Shown here: positions 1 through 7,590 of the stretch, piece after piece
How the letters are laid out: each line of letters opens with the position of its first letter
Numbering within the stretch: the stretch's first letter is position 1
The notes under the pieces: model-generated
Database searches by the model: none
What the model saw: the letters and a program-made list of their open reading frames with translations, nothing else
Told to the model about the DNA's origin: nothing
Program-made: the position numbers and the translations under genes
Source of the DNA: Clostridiales bacterium UBA4080
Lineage (GTDB): Bacteria; Bacillota; Clostridia; Lachnospirales; Vallitaleaceae
Direction: 5' to 3'
NCBI GenBank assembly: GCA_002381865.1
Contig: DFYO01000020.1
Span: forward strand, 1-16,765
Length of the DNA stretch: 16,765 nucleotides

Positions 1-28
1 ACCTTGCTATGGTAATGTGTAAAAGTAT

Positions 29-244
29 CTTTCCTATGAAACAAAAAAGGCACTGCGTGCCAAAGATGCGCACCTCGCGGATAAGAAGGTATTGCTTCGC
101 AAACCGCTCGGGCGCGTAGTGTCTGACTTGTCAGACACTTTGTTCTATAATAGAAAAGTTTGTCTTGCTTGAAAGAAAGCAAACTTTCCTATAAAACAAG
201 AAACGCGTTCACCGAACGCTATTCTTGTTTTATAGAGTTTTTTT
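29..244. repeat. Cluster of small inverted repeats, possible interspersed repeat element
   Basis: This gene-free stretch is visibly more GC-rich than its surroundings and holds several hairpins in about 210 bases. They include a 5-bp stem at 49-53/57-61, a perfect 10-bp stem with a 2-base loop at 118-127/130-139, the palindrome TTCTA-TAA-TAGAA at 143-155, an 8-bp stem at 155-162/180-187, and the terminator-like hairpin at 189-235. A 16-base motif at 29-44 recurs with one mismatch at 184-199, and its core returns inverted at 225-235, so related sequence bounds the block on both sides. This layout suits a miniature mobile or interspersed repeat, but one copy cannot prove it. No open frame of note is seen. 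Confidence 0.45.
189..244 (+). terminator. Rho-independent terminator of an upstream gene
   Basis: A 14-bp perfect outer stem (189-202 with 222-235), a two-base internal mismatch, and a 6-bp inner stem (205-210 with 214-219) close on a three-base loop. Seven T residues follow at 238-244. This is a strong intrinsic terminator shape and would isolate the gdpP promoter from whatever lies upstream of the window. Confidence 0.7.
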
Positions 245-310
245 ACAATTAAATAAACATAGATAAACTATTAGATGCTTTTGCGTGATAATAGCATGAA
301 TTAAAAGATG

Positions 311-339
311 TTTACCAAAAACCCCTTAAATGTTATAAT
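311..339 (+). promoter_or_regulatory. Sigma-A-type promoter for the gdpP operon
   Basis: TTTACC at 311-316 (4 of 6 to the -35 consensus) is followed after exactly 17 bases by a perfect TATAAT at 334-339. Transcription would start near 346, about 50 bases before the preferred gdpP start. No other comparable pair is seen before the gene. Confidence 0.7.
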
Positions 340-399
340 AATGAGAGTAATGTTAGAAATTGGGACAGTTTTTAAATGGCGGTTAAAGCGAGGCGAAAT

Positions 400-2442
400 A
401 TGAAGAAAAAAAATAGTAAGCGATTATATAGCAGAATTGAGGGGTATTTTGGCTGGCCAGTGATATACTTAGCTTTGATTTCTATAATGGCAGTAGCAGG
501 GGTAGTATACAACAAAACCTTAGGCATGGGTTTTGCCGGAATACTTACAATTGGAGTTGTAATAACAGCATATTTGCTCTTATGGACAAGGAAAAAGGTA
601 ATAAAAGAAATTATCAGCTTTAGTATGAACTTAGACAGTGCTCAAAAAGAGCTGCTGATGGAGTTTCAAGTTCCATATATTTTGCTTGACAGTGCAGGAA
701 AAATCAAGTGGTACAATACAGAGTTTGAAAAGCTTTTTACTGGAATAAGGTTGTCTAATGTCAAGCTTGCTAATATTTTACCGGGAACTAACTCAGTTAT
801 ATTTCCTTTGGAAAACAAAAGGCACGAAAAAAACATTATTCATGAAAGCAAGAATTACAGAGTTGTATTTAACCCTGTTGCCTTTGATGAAACGGCGGAT
901 GATGAATTTATTGAAGGGAAAAAATCAGACACTCTGTATGCAACTTACTTTTTTGATATTACCAAGGAAACAGAGCTATCTAAGAAAAATACTGAGCAAA
1001 TGGCAGTGTTTTGCTTAGTTTATATTGATAATTTTGATGATGTTATACATGGAATAGAGGACGTAAGAAGACCGCTTTTGATTGCGTTGATAGACAGAAG
1101 CATTAATAAATTTACTAAGGATATCGATGGCGTAGTAAGAAAATTTGAGAAGGACAAGTATCTAATTGTTTTTCAGCACAAACATATCGATGCACTTATG
1201 GAGAGTAAGTTTCCAATATTAGATTCTATAAGGGAAATAAGCATAGGAAATGAGTTTCCAGTAACACTAAGCATGGGAGTCGGAGATAGTAGCGGCTCTT
1301 ATGAAAAAAAGCTCGAATATGCAAAAATAGCCATGGACCTTGCTCTTGGAAGAGGAGGAGACCAGGCGGTAGTTAAGAATGATGAAAATTTATCCTTTTA
1401 CGGTGGTTCAGCGAGAGCTATTGAAAAAAATACAAGAGTCAAGGCAAGAATAAAAGCGCATGCATTCAGAGAGCTTATCGATGAAGCAGATAGAATATTG
1501 ATTATGGGACACAAGCTTGGAGATATGGATTCATTAGGAGCATCAATAGGGATTGTTGCGTGTGCAAAGCATTTTGGAAAGCCCGCACATATAATAATGA
1601 ATAAAGTTACTACTGCAATTGCTTCTGTATATGATCGAATTATCGAGGACAAAGATTATCCTACAGATTTATTTTTGAATAATCAGCAGGCAAATGCATT
1701 TGCAGGAGAAAACACGCTATTAGTAATAGTTGATGTAAATAGACCAAGCTATACAGAATACCCAGAAATAATTAGAAATATTAAGAAAATTGTTGTATTT
1801 GATCACCACAGAGTAACAGCAGATTCTATTGATTTTGCTGTGCTAAGCTATGTTGAGCCTTATGCATCATCAACCTGTGAAATGGTTACAGAAATAATTC
1901 AATATGTTTCAGAAAAGGTTAAGCTAAAGCCAGTAGAGGCAGATGCTCTATTTGCGGGAATTACAGTGGATACTAAAAGCTTTGTTACAAAAACAGGAGT
2001 CAAGACCTTTGAGGCAGCTGCATTTCTAAGAAGAAATGGCGCTGATGCAATAAGAGTTAGCAAGTTCTTTAAGAACGATATGGAATCGTATAAAGCTAAG
2101 GCGGCTGCAGTAAAAGATGCAGAAATATACAAAGATAATATTGCTATATCAGTTTGCCCTTCGGAAATAAAGAATTCTACCTTGGTAGGGGCACAGTCGG
2201 CTGATGAATTGCTTAATATTGCAGGGATAAGAGCTTCCTTTGTTTTAACAGAGGCAGAGGGCATAGTTTATATTAGTGCACGGTCAGTAGATGAGATAAA
2301 TGTTCAACTGATAATGGAAAAAATTGGCGGTGGAGGACATGTTAGCGTAGCTGGAGCACAATTAGAAGGCTATACAATTGAAAATGCCATGATTTTATTA
2401 AAACAGACAATAGATGATTATTTTGCGAAAGGGGATAAATAA
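400..2442 (+). CDS. gdpP: GdpP-type cyclic-di-AMP phosphodiesterase
   Basis: Membrane enzyme that hydrolyses the second messenger c-di-AMP to pApA, linked in related bacteria to osmotic, potassium and cell-wall homeostasis. The domain order is the full family one: two N-terminal membrane segments (about 19-37 and 43-62), a PAS domain (about 80-165), a degenerate GGDEF domain (about 195-325; EKDKY stands where an active cyclase has GGDEF), then DHH and DHHA1 domains. Catalytic signatures are visible: GDMDS at 374-378, DHH at 468-470 and GGGGH at 643-647. Length (680 aa) fits the family's roughly 650-680. I chose the ATG at 400 because GCGAGG sits 6 bases ahead. An in-frame ATG at 376 would add 8 residues but has only a weak GGGA-type site. 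The stop overlaps the rplI start by one base, so the two are probably translationally coupled. Confidence 0.93.
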   Translation: MKKKNSKRLYSRIEGYFGWPVIYLALISIMAVAGVVYNKTLGMGFAGILTIGVVITAYLLLWTRKKVIKEIISFSMNLDSAQKELLMEFQVPYILLDSAGKIKWYNTEFEKLFTGIRLSNVKLANILPGTNSVIFPLENKRHEKNIIHESKNYRVVFNPVAFDETADDEFIEGKKSDTLYATYFFDITKETELSKKNTEQMAVFCLVYIDNFDDVIHGIEDVRRPLLIALIDRSINKFTKDIDGVVRKFEKDKYLIVFQHKHIDALMESKFPILDSIREISIGNEFPVTLSMGVGDSSGSYEKKLEYAKIAMDLALGRGGDQAVVKNDENLSFYGGSARAIEKNTRVKARIKAHAFRELIDEADRILIMGHKLGDMDSLGASIGIVACAKHFGKPAHIIMNKVTTAIASVYDRIIEDKDYPTDLFLNNQQANAFAGENTLLVIVDVNRPSYTEYPEIIRNIKKIVVFDHHRVTADSIDFAVLSYVEPYASSTCEMVTEIIQYVSEKVKLKPVEADALFAGITVDTKSFVTKTGVKTFEAAAFLRRNGADAIRVSKFFKNDMESYKAKAAAVKDAEIYKDNIAISVCPSEIKNSTLVGAQSADELLNIAGIRASFVLTEAEGIVYISARSVDEINVQLIMEKIGGGGHVSVAGAQLEGYTIENAMILLKQTIDDYFAKGDK

Positions 2443-2888
2443 TGAAGGTTATTTTATTAGAAGATGTTAAAAAACTAGGTAAAAAGGGTGATATTGTAGA
2501 TGTAAGTGATGGCTATGCAAGGAATTTCTTGTTTGTAAAAAAACTTGGAGCAGAAGCAACAAGCAAGACGCTTAATGAAGCAAAGCTTCAGCAGGCATCA
2601 GATCAAAGAAAAGAAAAAGAAATATATGATGAGGCGGTTGCGCTAGGAGATAAAATTAAAGCAGCACCAATTACAATAAAGCTAAAAGCAGGTGAGGGCG
2701 GAAGAATTTTTGGCTCTGTTTCTACAAAAGAGATTACGCTTGCAGTTAAGGAGCAGCTTTCACTTGAAATTGAAAAGAAAAAGATGGTTTTAAAGGAACC
2801 TATTAAAGCATTAGGAACATATAATATACCGGTTAAGCTTCATCCAAAAGTAACAACAGAGCTTACAGTAAAGGTAATTGAGGAGTAG
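2442..2888 (+). CDS. rplI: 50S ribosomal protein L9
   Basis: Large-subunit ribosomal protein that binds 23S rRNA near the base of the L1 stalk and helps maintain reading frame. The 148-residue length is normal. The N-terminal domain carries the L9 signature, with GDIVDVSDGYARNFL at about 16-30, followed by the long connecting helix rich in Lys, Glu and Ala and the C-terminal domain containing GEGGRIFGSV. The ATG shares its A with the last base of the gdpP stop codon, and AAAGGGG lies 7 bases upstream inside gdpP. Placement between gdpP and dnaB is the standard Bacillota arrangement. Nothing is unusual about the protein. Confidence 0.97.
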   Translation: MKVILLEDVKKLGKKGDIVDVSDGYARNFLFVKKLGAEATSKTLNEAKLQQASDQRKEKEIYDEAVALGDKIKAAPITIKLKAGEGGRIFGSVSTKEITLAVKEQLSLEIEKKKMVLKEPIKALGTYNIPVKLHPKVTTELTVKVIEE

Positions 2889-2891
2889 TGA

Positions 2892-4244
2892 GTGAATGTG
2901 GAAGAATCAATAAAGCGGATACCGCCTCATAGTCTTGAAGCAGAGCAATCTGTAATAGGTTCCATGATTATGGATAGAGAAGCAATAGGAATTGCACTTG
3001 AAAATGTTGATGAGGAGGATTTTTACCAGCCTGACCTCAAAACTATATTTGAAAGTATTGTATATTTATATCAGCACAACCAGCCGGTGGATCTTGTAAC
3101 ATTGAAAACAAGGTTAAATGATCTGGGTCAGCTTGATATGGTTGGAGGTATAGAATATATTTCAAAGCTCGCTATTTCAGTGCCTACCTCTGCGCATGTT
3201 GAACAGTACGCTAAAATTGTAAAAGAAAAGTCTATTCTAAGAAAGCTGATTAAATCAGGGCAAGAAATAATTGCCGATGGCTTTGATGGCAAGGAAAAGC
3301 TTGAGACAATTTTAAATAGTGCAGAGGAAAGAATTTTTAATATTATACAAGGCAGAAAGACCGGTGAATTTACCAATATTAGCAAAATTATATCGGATTC
3401 GCTAGATATGATTAGCGAAGCATATCTAAATAAAGGGCAGGTAACTGGAATTCCCACAGGATTTCCAGATTTAGATCATAAAACAGCAGGATTGCAGCCA
3501 TCTGATCTGGTTTTGATAGCGGCAAGGCCTTCCATGGGAAAAACTGCATTTGCAATAAATGTTGCTCAGCATGCTGCAGTTAAGGAAAACAAATCGGTAG
3601 CGATATTCAGCCTTGAAATGTCAAAGGAGCAGCTTGCAAGACGTATGCTCTGTACACAGGGACTAGTAGATGCACAAAAGGTTAGAATAGGTGATTTAAC
3701 TGAAGAGGAATGGCTAAGCTTAATTGATGCATCAACAGTGGTTGGGCAATCACCTATTTATATTGATGATACACCAGGGCTCTCAGTAAATGAAATAAGA
3801 GCTAAATGCAGAAAGCTAAAGCTAGAAAAGGGACTTGACCTTATTTTGATTGATTACCTTCAATTAATGAGCGGCAATGGCAAAAAGGATTCAAGACAAC
3901 AAGAAATATCTGAGATTTCAAGAGGCTTAAAGGGATTGGCAAGAGAAATGAATGCGCCAGTAATAGCCTTATCTCAATTAAGTCGTGCGTGTGAAACCAG
4001 AACTGATCATAGGCCGATTTTATCGGATTTAAGAGAATCAGGAGCAATTGAGCAAGATGCTGATATTGTAATGTTCTTATATAGAGATGAATATTACCAT
4101 GAAGATTCAGAAGCAAAAAATCAAGCAGAACTGATTATTGCAAAACAAAGAAATGGACAAACGGGTACCGTTCATCTTGCTTGGCTGGGCTCATATACTA
4201 AGTTTGCCAGTCTTTCACATAGCAATAGTGACCAGGGGCATTAA
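2892..4244 (+). CDS. dnaB: Replicative DNA helicase DnaB
   Basis: Hexameric ATP-driven helicase that unwinds DNA at the replication fork and recruits primase (called DnaC in Bacillus subtilis). The N-terminal domain begins with the typical IPPHSLEAEQSVIGS. The RecA-like C-terminal domain has Walker A ARPSMGKT at 211-218, Walker B LILIDYLQLM, and the conserved LSQLSR and DLRESGAIEQDAD segments that contribute the sensor and arginine-finger region. Length (450 aa) is normal and no intein interrupts the ATPase. It starts at GTG 2892, with AGGAG at 2881-2885 supplied by the end of rplI. A second in-frame GTG at 2898 is possible but is too far from that site. It is probably the last gene of the gdpP operon. 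Confidence 0.97.
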   Translation: MNVEESIKRIPPHSLEAEQSVIGSMIMDREAIGIALENVDEEDFYQPDLKTIFESIVYLYQHNQPVDLVTLKTRLNDLGQLDMVGGIEYISKLAISVPTSAHVEQYAKIVKEKSILRKLIKSGQEIIADGFDGKEKLETILNSAEERIFNIIQGRKTGEFTNISKIISDSLDMISEAYLNKGQVTGIPTGFPDLDHKTAGLQPSDLVLIAARPSMGKTAFAINVAQHAAVKENKSVAIFSLEMSKEQLARRMLCTQGLVDAQKVRIGDLTEEEWLSLIDASTVVGQSPIYIDDTPGLSVNEIRAKCRKLKLEKGLDLILIDYLQLMSGNGKKDSRQQEISEISRGLKGLAREMNAPVIALSQLSRACETRTDHRPILSDLRESGAIEQDADIVMFLYRDEYYHEDSEAKNQAELIIAKQRNGQTGTVHLAWLGSYTKFASLSHSNSDQGH

Positions 4245-4415
4245 AAAATCCTATGATTTTAACAAATTAAAGGAATTCACTATTTATAATATAGGGGTAA
4301 TTGGTTCCCAAAGCAGTGATTTTTTAACTGGATGCTCTCAGGCAAGTTAAAAGTGAAATTGTATTATGAGCTTTTAGAAAATACTGAAGAAGAGTATTCT
4401 ATGACATCAGAATAA
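4228..4415 (+). pseudogene. Possible frameshifted small ORF or gene remnant after dnaB
   Basis: Two reading frames join into one protein-like string. The first frame, readable from a GTG at 4228 inside the dnaB end, gives KKSYDFNKLKEFTIYNIGVI and then SQSSDF. After the T6 run at 4320-4325, the -1 frame continues as FNWMLSGKLKVKLYYELL and ends in ENTEEEYSMTSE, with TAA at 4413-4415. Without the shift the first frame stops at 4348-4350. The junction reads T TTT TTA in the first frame, a classic -1 slippery heptamer, or equally a one-base deletion from T7. No ribosome binding site precedes the GTG. I do not recognise the product. It may be decay debris, a sequencing error, or chance. Confidence 0.25.
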
Positions 4416-4420
4416 ATGGT

Positions 4421-4450
4421 AAAGCCTTCCAATATTGGAAGGCTTTGTTT
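4421..4450. terminator. Palindromic transcription terminator after dnaB
   Basis: A 26-base perfect palindrome (4421-4446, arms beginning AAAGCCTTCC) folds into a stem of 10 or more bp with an AT loop, followed by TTTGTTTG. The T tract is interrupted but A residues also precede the stem, so it may work in both directions. It separates the gdpP-rplI-dnaB unit from the Tad locus. Confidence 0.7.
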
Positions 4451-4499
4451 GTATAATAATATAAAATAAAGCAGTAAAGCATAAGTTTGGAATTTAGTA

Positions 4500-4528
4500 T
4501 TTACATATTATACAAAATAAAATATAAT
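4500..4528 (+). promoter_or_regulatory. Sigma-A-type promoter for the Tad locus
   Basis: TTTACA at 4500-4505 (5 of 6) and a perfect TATAAT at 4523-4528, separated by 17 bases. This is the best promoter match in the window and lies about 45 bases before the first tad gene. The next six genes have no comparable site ahead of them, which supports one long transcript. Confidence 0.75.
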
Positions 4529-4574
4529 ATTTTCACATAAAGCGCAATCAGGGGAGGGGGCCGTATAATATTGT

Positions 4575-5522
4575 ATGCTAAAACTTAGTATTTGTATTTG
4601 TGATACAGACAAAGAATATTTAAAGGCATTAGGCAGATATTTATTAGCTGTAAAGCAATATCAATTCTCAATTAATCTTTTTGAAAAAAAAGAGAATCTC
4701 AATCAATTTCTTGAAGAAAATTCCACAGACATATTATTGTTATCAGAACAGCTTTACAATGAAGAAACAAATTATAAAAAAACAGAAATAACTATTATTC
4801 TAATTGAAGGTTTAATATCAAATACCTGCATTAATCGTCCGTGGGTTGAAAAATATATTAAACCAGAAAAAATAGTTGAAAAAATAATCAGGCTATATTC
4901 AGGAGCTAGTAATAAGGAAATTCCAACCTTAGATGATAATAAAAAAGCATTAATCATTGGAATTTTCTCGCCATCTGGAGGCTGTGGAAAAACAACATTA
5001 AGCTTAAAAATATGTGAGCTGCTGTCAAAAACAGAAAAAAAGGTTTTGTTTTTAAGCTTAGAGGGGATACCTTCCTATAAAAATCAATTAAATATTTTAG
5101 GAGACAAAAGCATTACGGATTTATTCTACTTTATTAATTTAGGGGCCGAAAATATATTAATGAGGGTAGAGGGGGTTATTACTTATAACGAAGAAAAAAA
5201 CTTGTGGTATTTACCTCCACCACTAGATGCTAGGGATATGGAAAGCATTAGGGAAGAAGAATGGGAAAGGTTGATAGAGATAATAGCAGCCTCAGGAGGG
5301 TTTAAGTATATCGTTATTGATTTTACGAGTGAGGTGTCAGAAAGGAATCTTAGAATGCTTGAAAAATGCAATAAAAAGCTTTTCATCAGAGCGAAAGGAG
5401 GTATGGGCTTGGAAAAAATGGATATTTTTTTAGAGCAGACACAGCAAAAAAACTTTTTTGTTTGGGAAAATGATTTTGACAAGAGGGTTAAAGGGTTTAT
5501 CAATGAGATTAAGAGCTGTTAA
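4575..5522 (+). CDS. TadZ/CpaE-like pilus-assembly ATPase
   Basis: MinD/ParA-class ATPase expected to place the Tad pilus machine in the cell. The first 105 or so residues (opening LKLSICICDTDKEYL, later TDILLLSEQ) look like a degenerate response-regulator receiver fold, as in CpaE/TadZ. The ATPase part starts at about 125, with a P-loop PSGGCGKTT at 133-141, an A'-like strand KVLFLSLEG, and a Walker-B-like strand YIVIDFT ending near D249. The deviant-Walker signature lysine (KGGxGKT) is a serine here, so ATP-driven dimer cycling may differ or be absent. The ATG at 4575 is the only usable start, because an in-frame stop lies at 4566. Its purine-rich site GGGGAGGGGG (4551-4560) is unusually distant, 14 bases away. 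It is the first gene of the Tad operon. Confidence 0.8.
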   Translation: MLKLSICICDTDKEYLKALGRYLLAVKQYQFSINLFEKKENLNQFLEENSTDILLLSEQLYNEETNYKKTEITIILIEGLISNTCINRPWVEKYIKPEKIVEKIIRLYSGASNKEIPTLDDNKKALIIGIFSPSGGCGKTTLSLKICELLSKTEKKVLFLSLEGIPSYKNQLNILGDKSITDLFYFINLGAENILMRVEGVITYNEEKNLWYLPPPLDARDMESIREEEWERLIEIIAASGGFKYIVIDFTSEVSERNLRMLEKCNKKLFIRAKGGMGLEKMDIFLEQTQQKNFFVWENDFDKRVKGFINEIKSC

Positions 5523-5626
5523 TTCAAGGACTTATGTGGTTATTGGATTTTCTACAGGAACATAAGCTTAAAAGGTTAAATGCGGAATTTAAAAAGCAGG
5601 AGGACTTATCTTAGAGGGGGAATTAT

Positions 5627-6862
5627 ATGGATATAAAGATTAAGGAGGAGATAGTGTTTTTAATAAGGGAAAGACTTGATTTGTCAAGAGAGTTAACAGA
5701 TACAGAAATTAAGGATTTAATTGACGAGGTAATATTAAGTAAATCAAGAACTGAGTATTTCAGCATAAAGGAAAAGGCAGAGCTCGCTCAGGAAATATTT
5801 AATTCGCTTAGAAGGCTTGATGCTATTCAGCCATTAATTGAGGATGATTCAGTAACAGAAATCATGGTTAATGGGAGTGAGAATATTTTTGTTGAAAGAG
5901 CCGGAGAAATAATTGAAACTGATATACGTTTTTTGGAAGTTACTAAGCTTGAGGATGTGATTCAGAATATAGTGTCCAAGATGAACAGGGTAGCTAATGA
6001 AGCTTCACCAATCTGTGATGCAAGATTGGAAAATGGTTCAAGAATAAATGTGGTTTTACCACCAATTGCAATTAATGGACCTATTTTGACAATAAGAAAG
6101 TTTTCAAAAGAAATGGTATATATGGAGCAATTAATTGAATGGGAGGCAATCACATCACAGGCAGCAAATTTTTTAAAAGGAATGATAGCTGCAAAATACA
6201 ATATTTTTATAAGTGGCGGGACGGGTTCAGGGAAAACTACACTTCTCAATATATTGACTAATTATATACCTAAAAAAGAACGAATAATTACAATTGAGGA
6301 TTCAGCAGAGCTAAATATTAAAAGTGTCAAAAACTTAGTCAGGCTGGAAACAAGAAATCCCAATATTGAAGGTAAAGGGGAGATTGGAATAGCAGCCTTA
6401 ATAAGAACAGCCCTGAGAATGAGGCCGGACAGAATAGTTGTTGGAGAGGTCAGAGGGGGGGAGGCGCTTGATATGCTGCAAGCAATGAATACAGGACATG
6501 ATGGTTCTTTGAGTACTGGACATGCAAATTCAGTAAAGGATATGATTGCAAGACTAGAAACTATGGTATTATCAAGAGCTAATTTTCCATTAGAGGCCAT
6601 AAGGCAGCAGATTGCATCATCTATTGATATTATGATTCATCTTGGAAGAATGAGGGATAATAGCAGAAAGGTTTTAGAAATTTCAGAGATAAGCGGTTAT
6701 GCTGACAACGAAATAGTAATTAATCCACTTTATATATTTAGAGAAAAAATGCAGATTAAAGGGGAAAAGGTTATTGGAAAGCTTGAAAAAACAGATAATA
6801 AAATGAAAAACGTGGACAAATTCATTGCAGCGGGATTGGAGAGGGAGGATGGATTATTGTAA
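5627..6862 (+). CDS. cpaF: CpaF/TadA-type secretion motor ATPase
   Basis: Hexameric VirB11/PulE-superfamily ATPase that drives extension and retraction of Tad (Flp) pili from the cytoplasmic face of the membrane. The N-terminal domain (about 1-170) contains the family run DDSVTEIMVNG. The ATPase core has Walker A GGTGSGKTT at 197-205, an acidic Asp-box-like ITIEDSAEL, the segment ALRMRPDRIVVGEVRGGEA holding Walker B and arginine contacts, and the His-box STGHANS. Length (411 aa) is within the usual range. AGAGGGGG precedes the ATG by about 6 bases. It follows the TadZ-like gene after 104 bases and overlaps tadB by 14 bases, supporting a coupled operon. Confidence 0.94.
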   Translation: MDIKIKEEIVFLIRERLDLSRELTDTEIKDLIDEVILSKSRTEYFSIKEKAELAQEIFNSLRRLDAIQPLIEDDSVTEIMVNGSENIFVERAGEIIETDIRFLEVTKLEDVIQNIVSKMNRVANEASPICDARLENGSRINVVLPPIAINGPILTIRKFSKEMVYMEQLIEWEAITSQAANFLKGMIAAKYNIFISGGTGSGKTTLLNILTNYIPKKERIITIEDSAELNIKSVKNLVRLETRNPNIEGKGEIGIAALIRTALRMRPDRIVVGEVRGGEALDMLQAMNTGHDGSLSTGHANSVKDMIARLETMVLSRANFPLEAIRQQIASSIDIMIHLGRMRDNSRKVLEISEISGYADNEIVINPLYIFREKMQIKGEKVIGKLEKTDNKMKNVDKFIAAGLEREDGLL

Positions 6863-7589
6863 ATATTCATTTAATAATAAAGAGATAATTAAATACAGCT
6901 TAATAGGAATGATTTGTGCAGCAGGATTAACAATTCTATTTTATGGAAGTCTTTTGGCTGGGATAGTCCTTAGTCCGCTTGGATTATTTTATTTACCAGT
7001 AAAAAAAGAGGAGCTGATTAAAAAAAGGAAGGCTCGTTTGAAAAGTCAGTTTAAAGAAGGCTTATATGCACTTTCGTCATCAATTAGCGTTGGGAAATCG
7101 GTGGAATCCGCATTTGAAGAAGCGCTTAAGGATTTAAAAATAATATATTACGAGGAAGATGCTTATATTTTGAAGGAGTTTAAGGCTATTGTTAAAAAAA
7201 TAAATACAAATCAGTCTATAGAAGCGGCTTTGCTGGATTTTGCAATGAGAGCAGAGGACGAGGATATTACAAATTTTACTAATGTTTTTATTACAGCCAA
7301 AAGAAGTGGGGGGAATCTGGTAGAAATTATGGGATATACCATTAGAACGATTAATGAAAAAATGGAAATACTTGATAATATTAATATTATGATAAGTGGT
7401 AAAAAATATGAGCAAAAAATACTTTCTATGCTTCTTCCGGGCATGATTTTATATCTTAGATGCTTTTCGGGCAGCTACACAACAATGCTTTATAAAACTA
7501 ATGGTGGAAGAATTGCGATGACAATAGCCCTTGTCTTTTATATTACTAGTTATATTATGGGCAAAAAAATTGTTGAAATAGAGGTGTAA
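6849..7589 (+). CDS. tadB: TadB-like inner-membrane platform protein (T2SSF family)
   Basis: Membrane protein of the type II secretion F family that forms, with TadC, the platform on which the pilus is assembled. Residues 16-49 are hydrophobic, a cytoplasmic helical T2SSF domain follows (about 65-190, including LYALSSSISVGKSVESAFEEA and FITAKRSGGNLVEIM), and two C-terminal hydrophobic segments lie near 197-212 and 226-242. At 246 aa it is shorter than many TadB proteins (about 300). I chose ATG 6849, preceded by GGAGAGG inside cpaF. A TTG at 6825 would add 8 residues but lacks a clear binding site. It overlaps the end of cpaF by 14 bases and stops one base before tadC. Confidence 0.85.
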   Translation: MDYCKYSFNNKEIIKYSLIGMICAAGLTILFYGSLLAGIVLSPLGLFYLPVKKEELIKKRKARLKSQFKEGLYALSSSISVGKSVESAFEEALKDLKIIYYEEDAYILKEFKAIVKKINTNQSIEAALLDFAMRAEDEDITNFTNVFITAKRSGGNLVEIMGYTIRTINEKMEILDNINIMISGKKYEQKILSMLLPGMILYLRCFSGSYTTMLYKTNGGRIAMTIALVFYITSYIMGKKIVEIEV

Positions 7590-7590
7590 T

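Noticed and set aside
376..399. Earlier ATG of gdpP at 376
   Set aside because: It has a poorer binding site than ATG 400, which is preceded by GCGAGG at 6 bases, though it remains possible.
1899..2264. Minus-strand frame of 121 codons inside gdpP
   Set aside because: It lies fully within the conserved DHH/DHHA1 coding region and has no binding site, so it is a shadow of the real gene.
4138..4350. A 70-codon plus-strand frame starting inside dnaB
   Set aside because: The first 30 codons only mirror dnaB in another frame. Only the part after about 4228 is considered, as a possible remnant joined by a frameshift.
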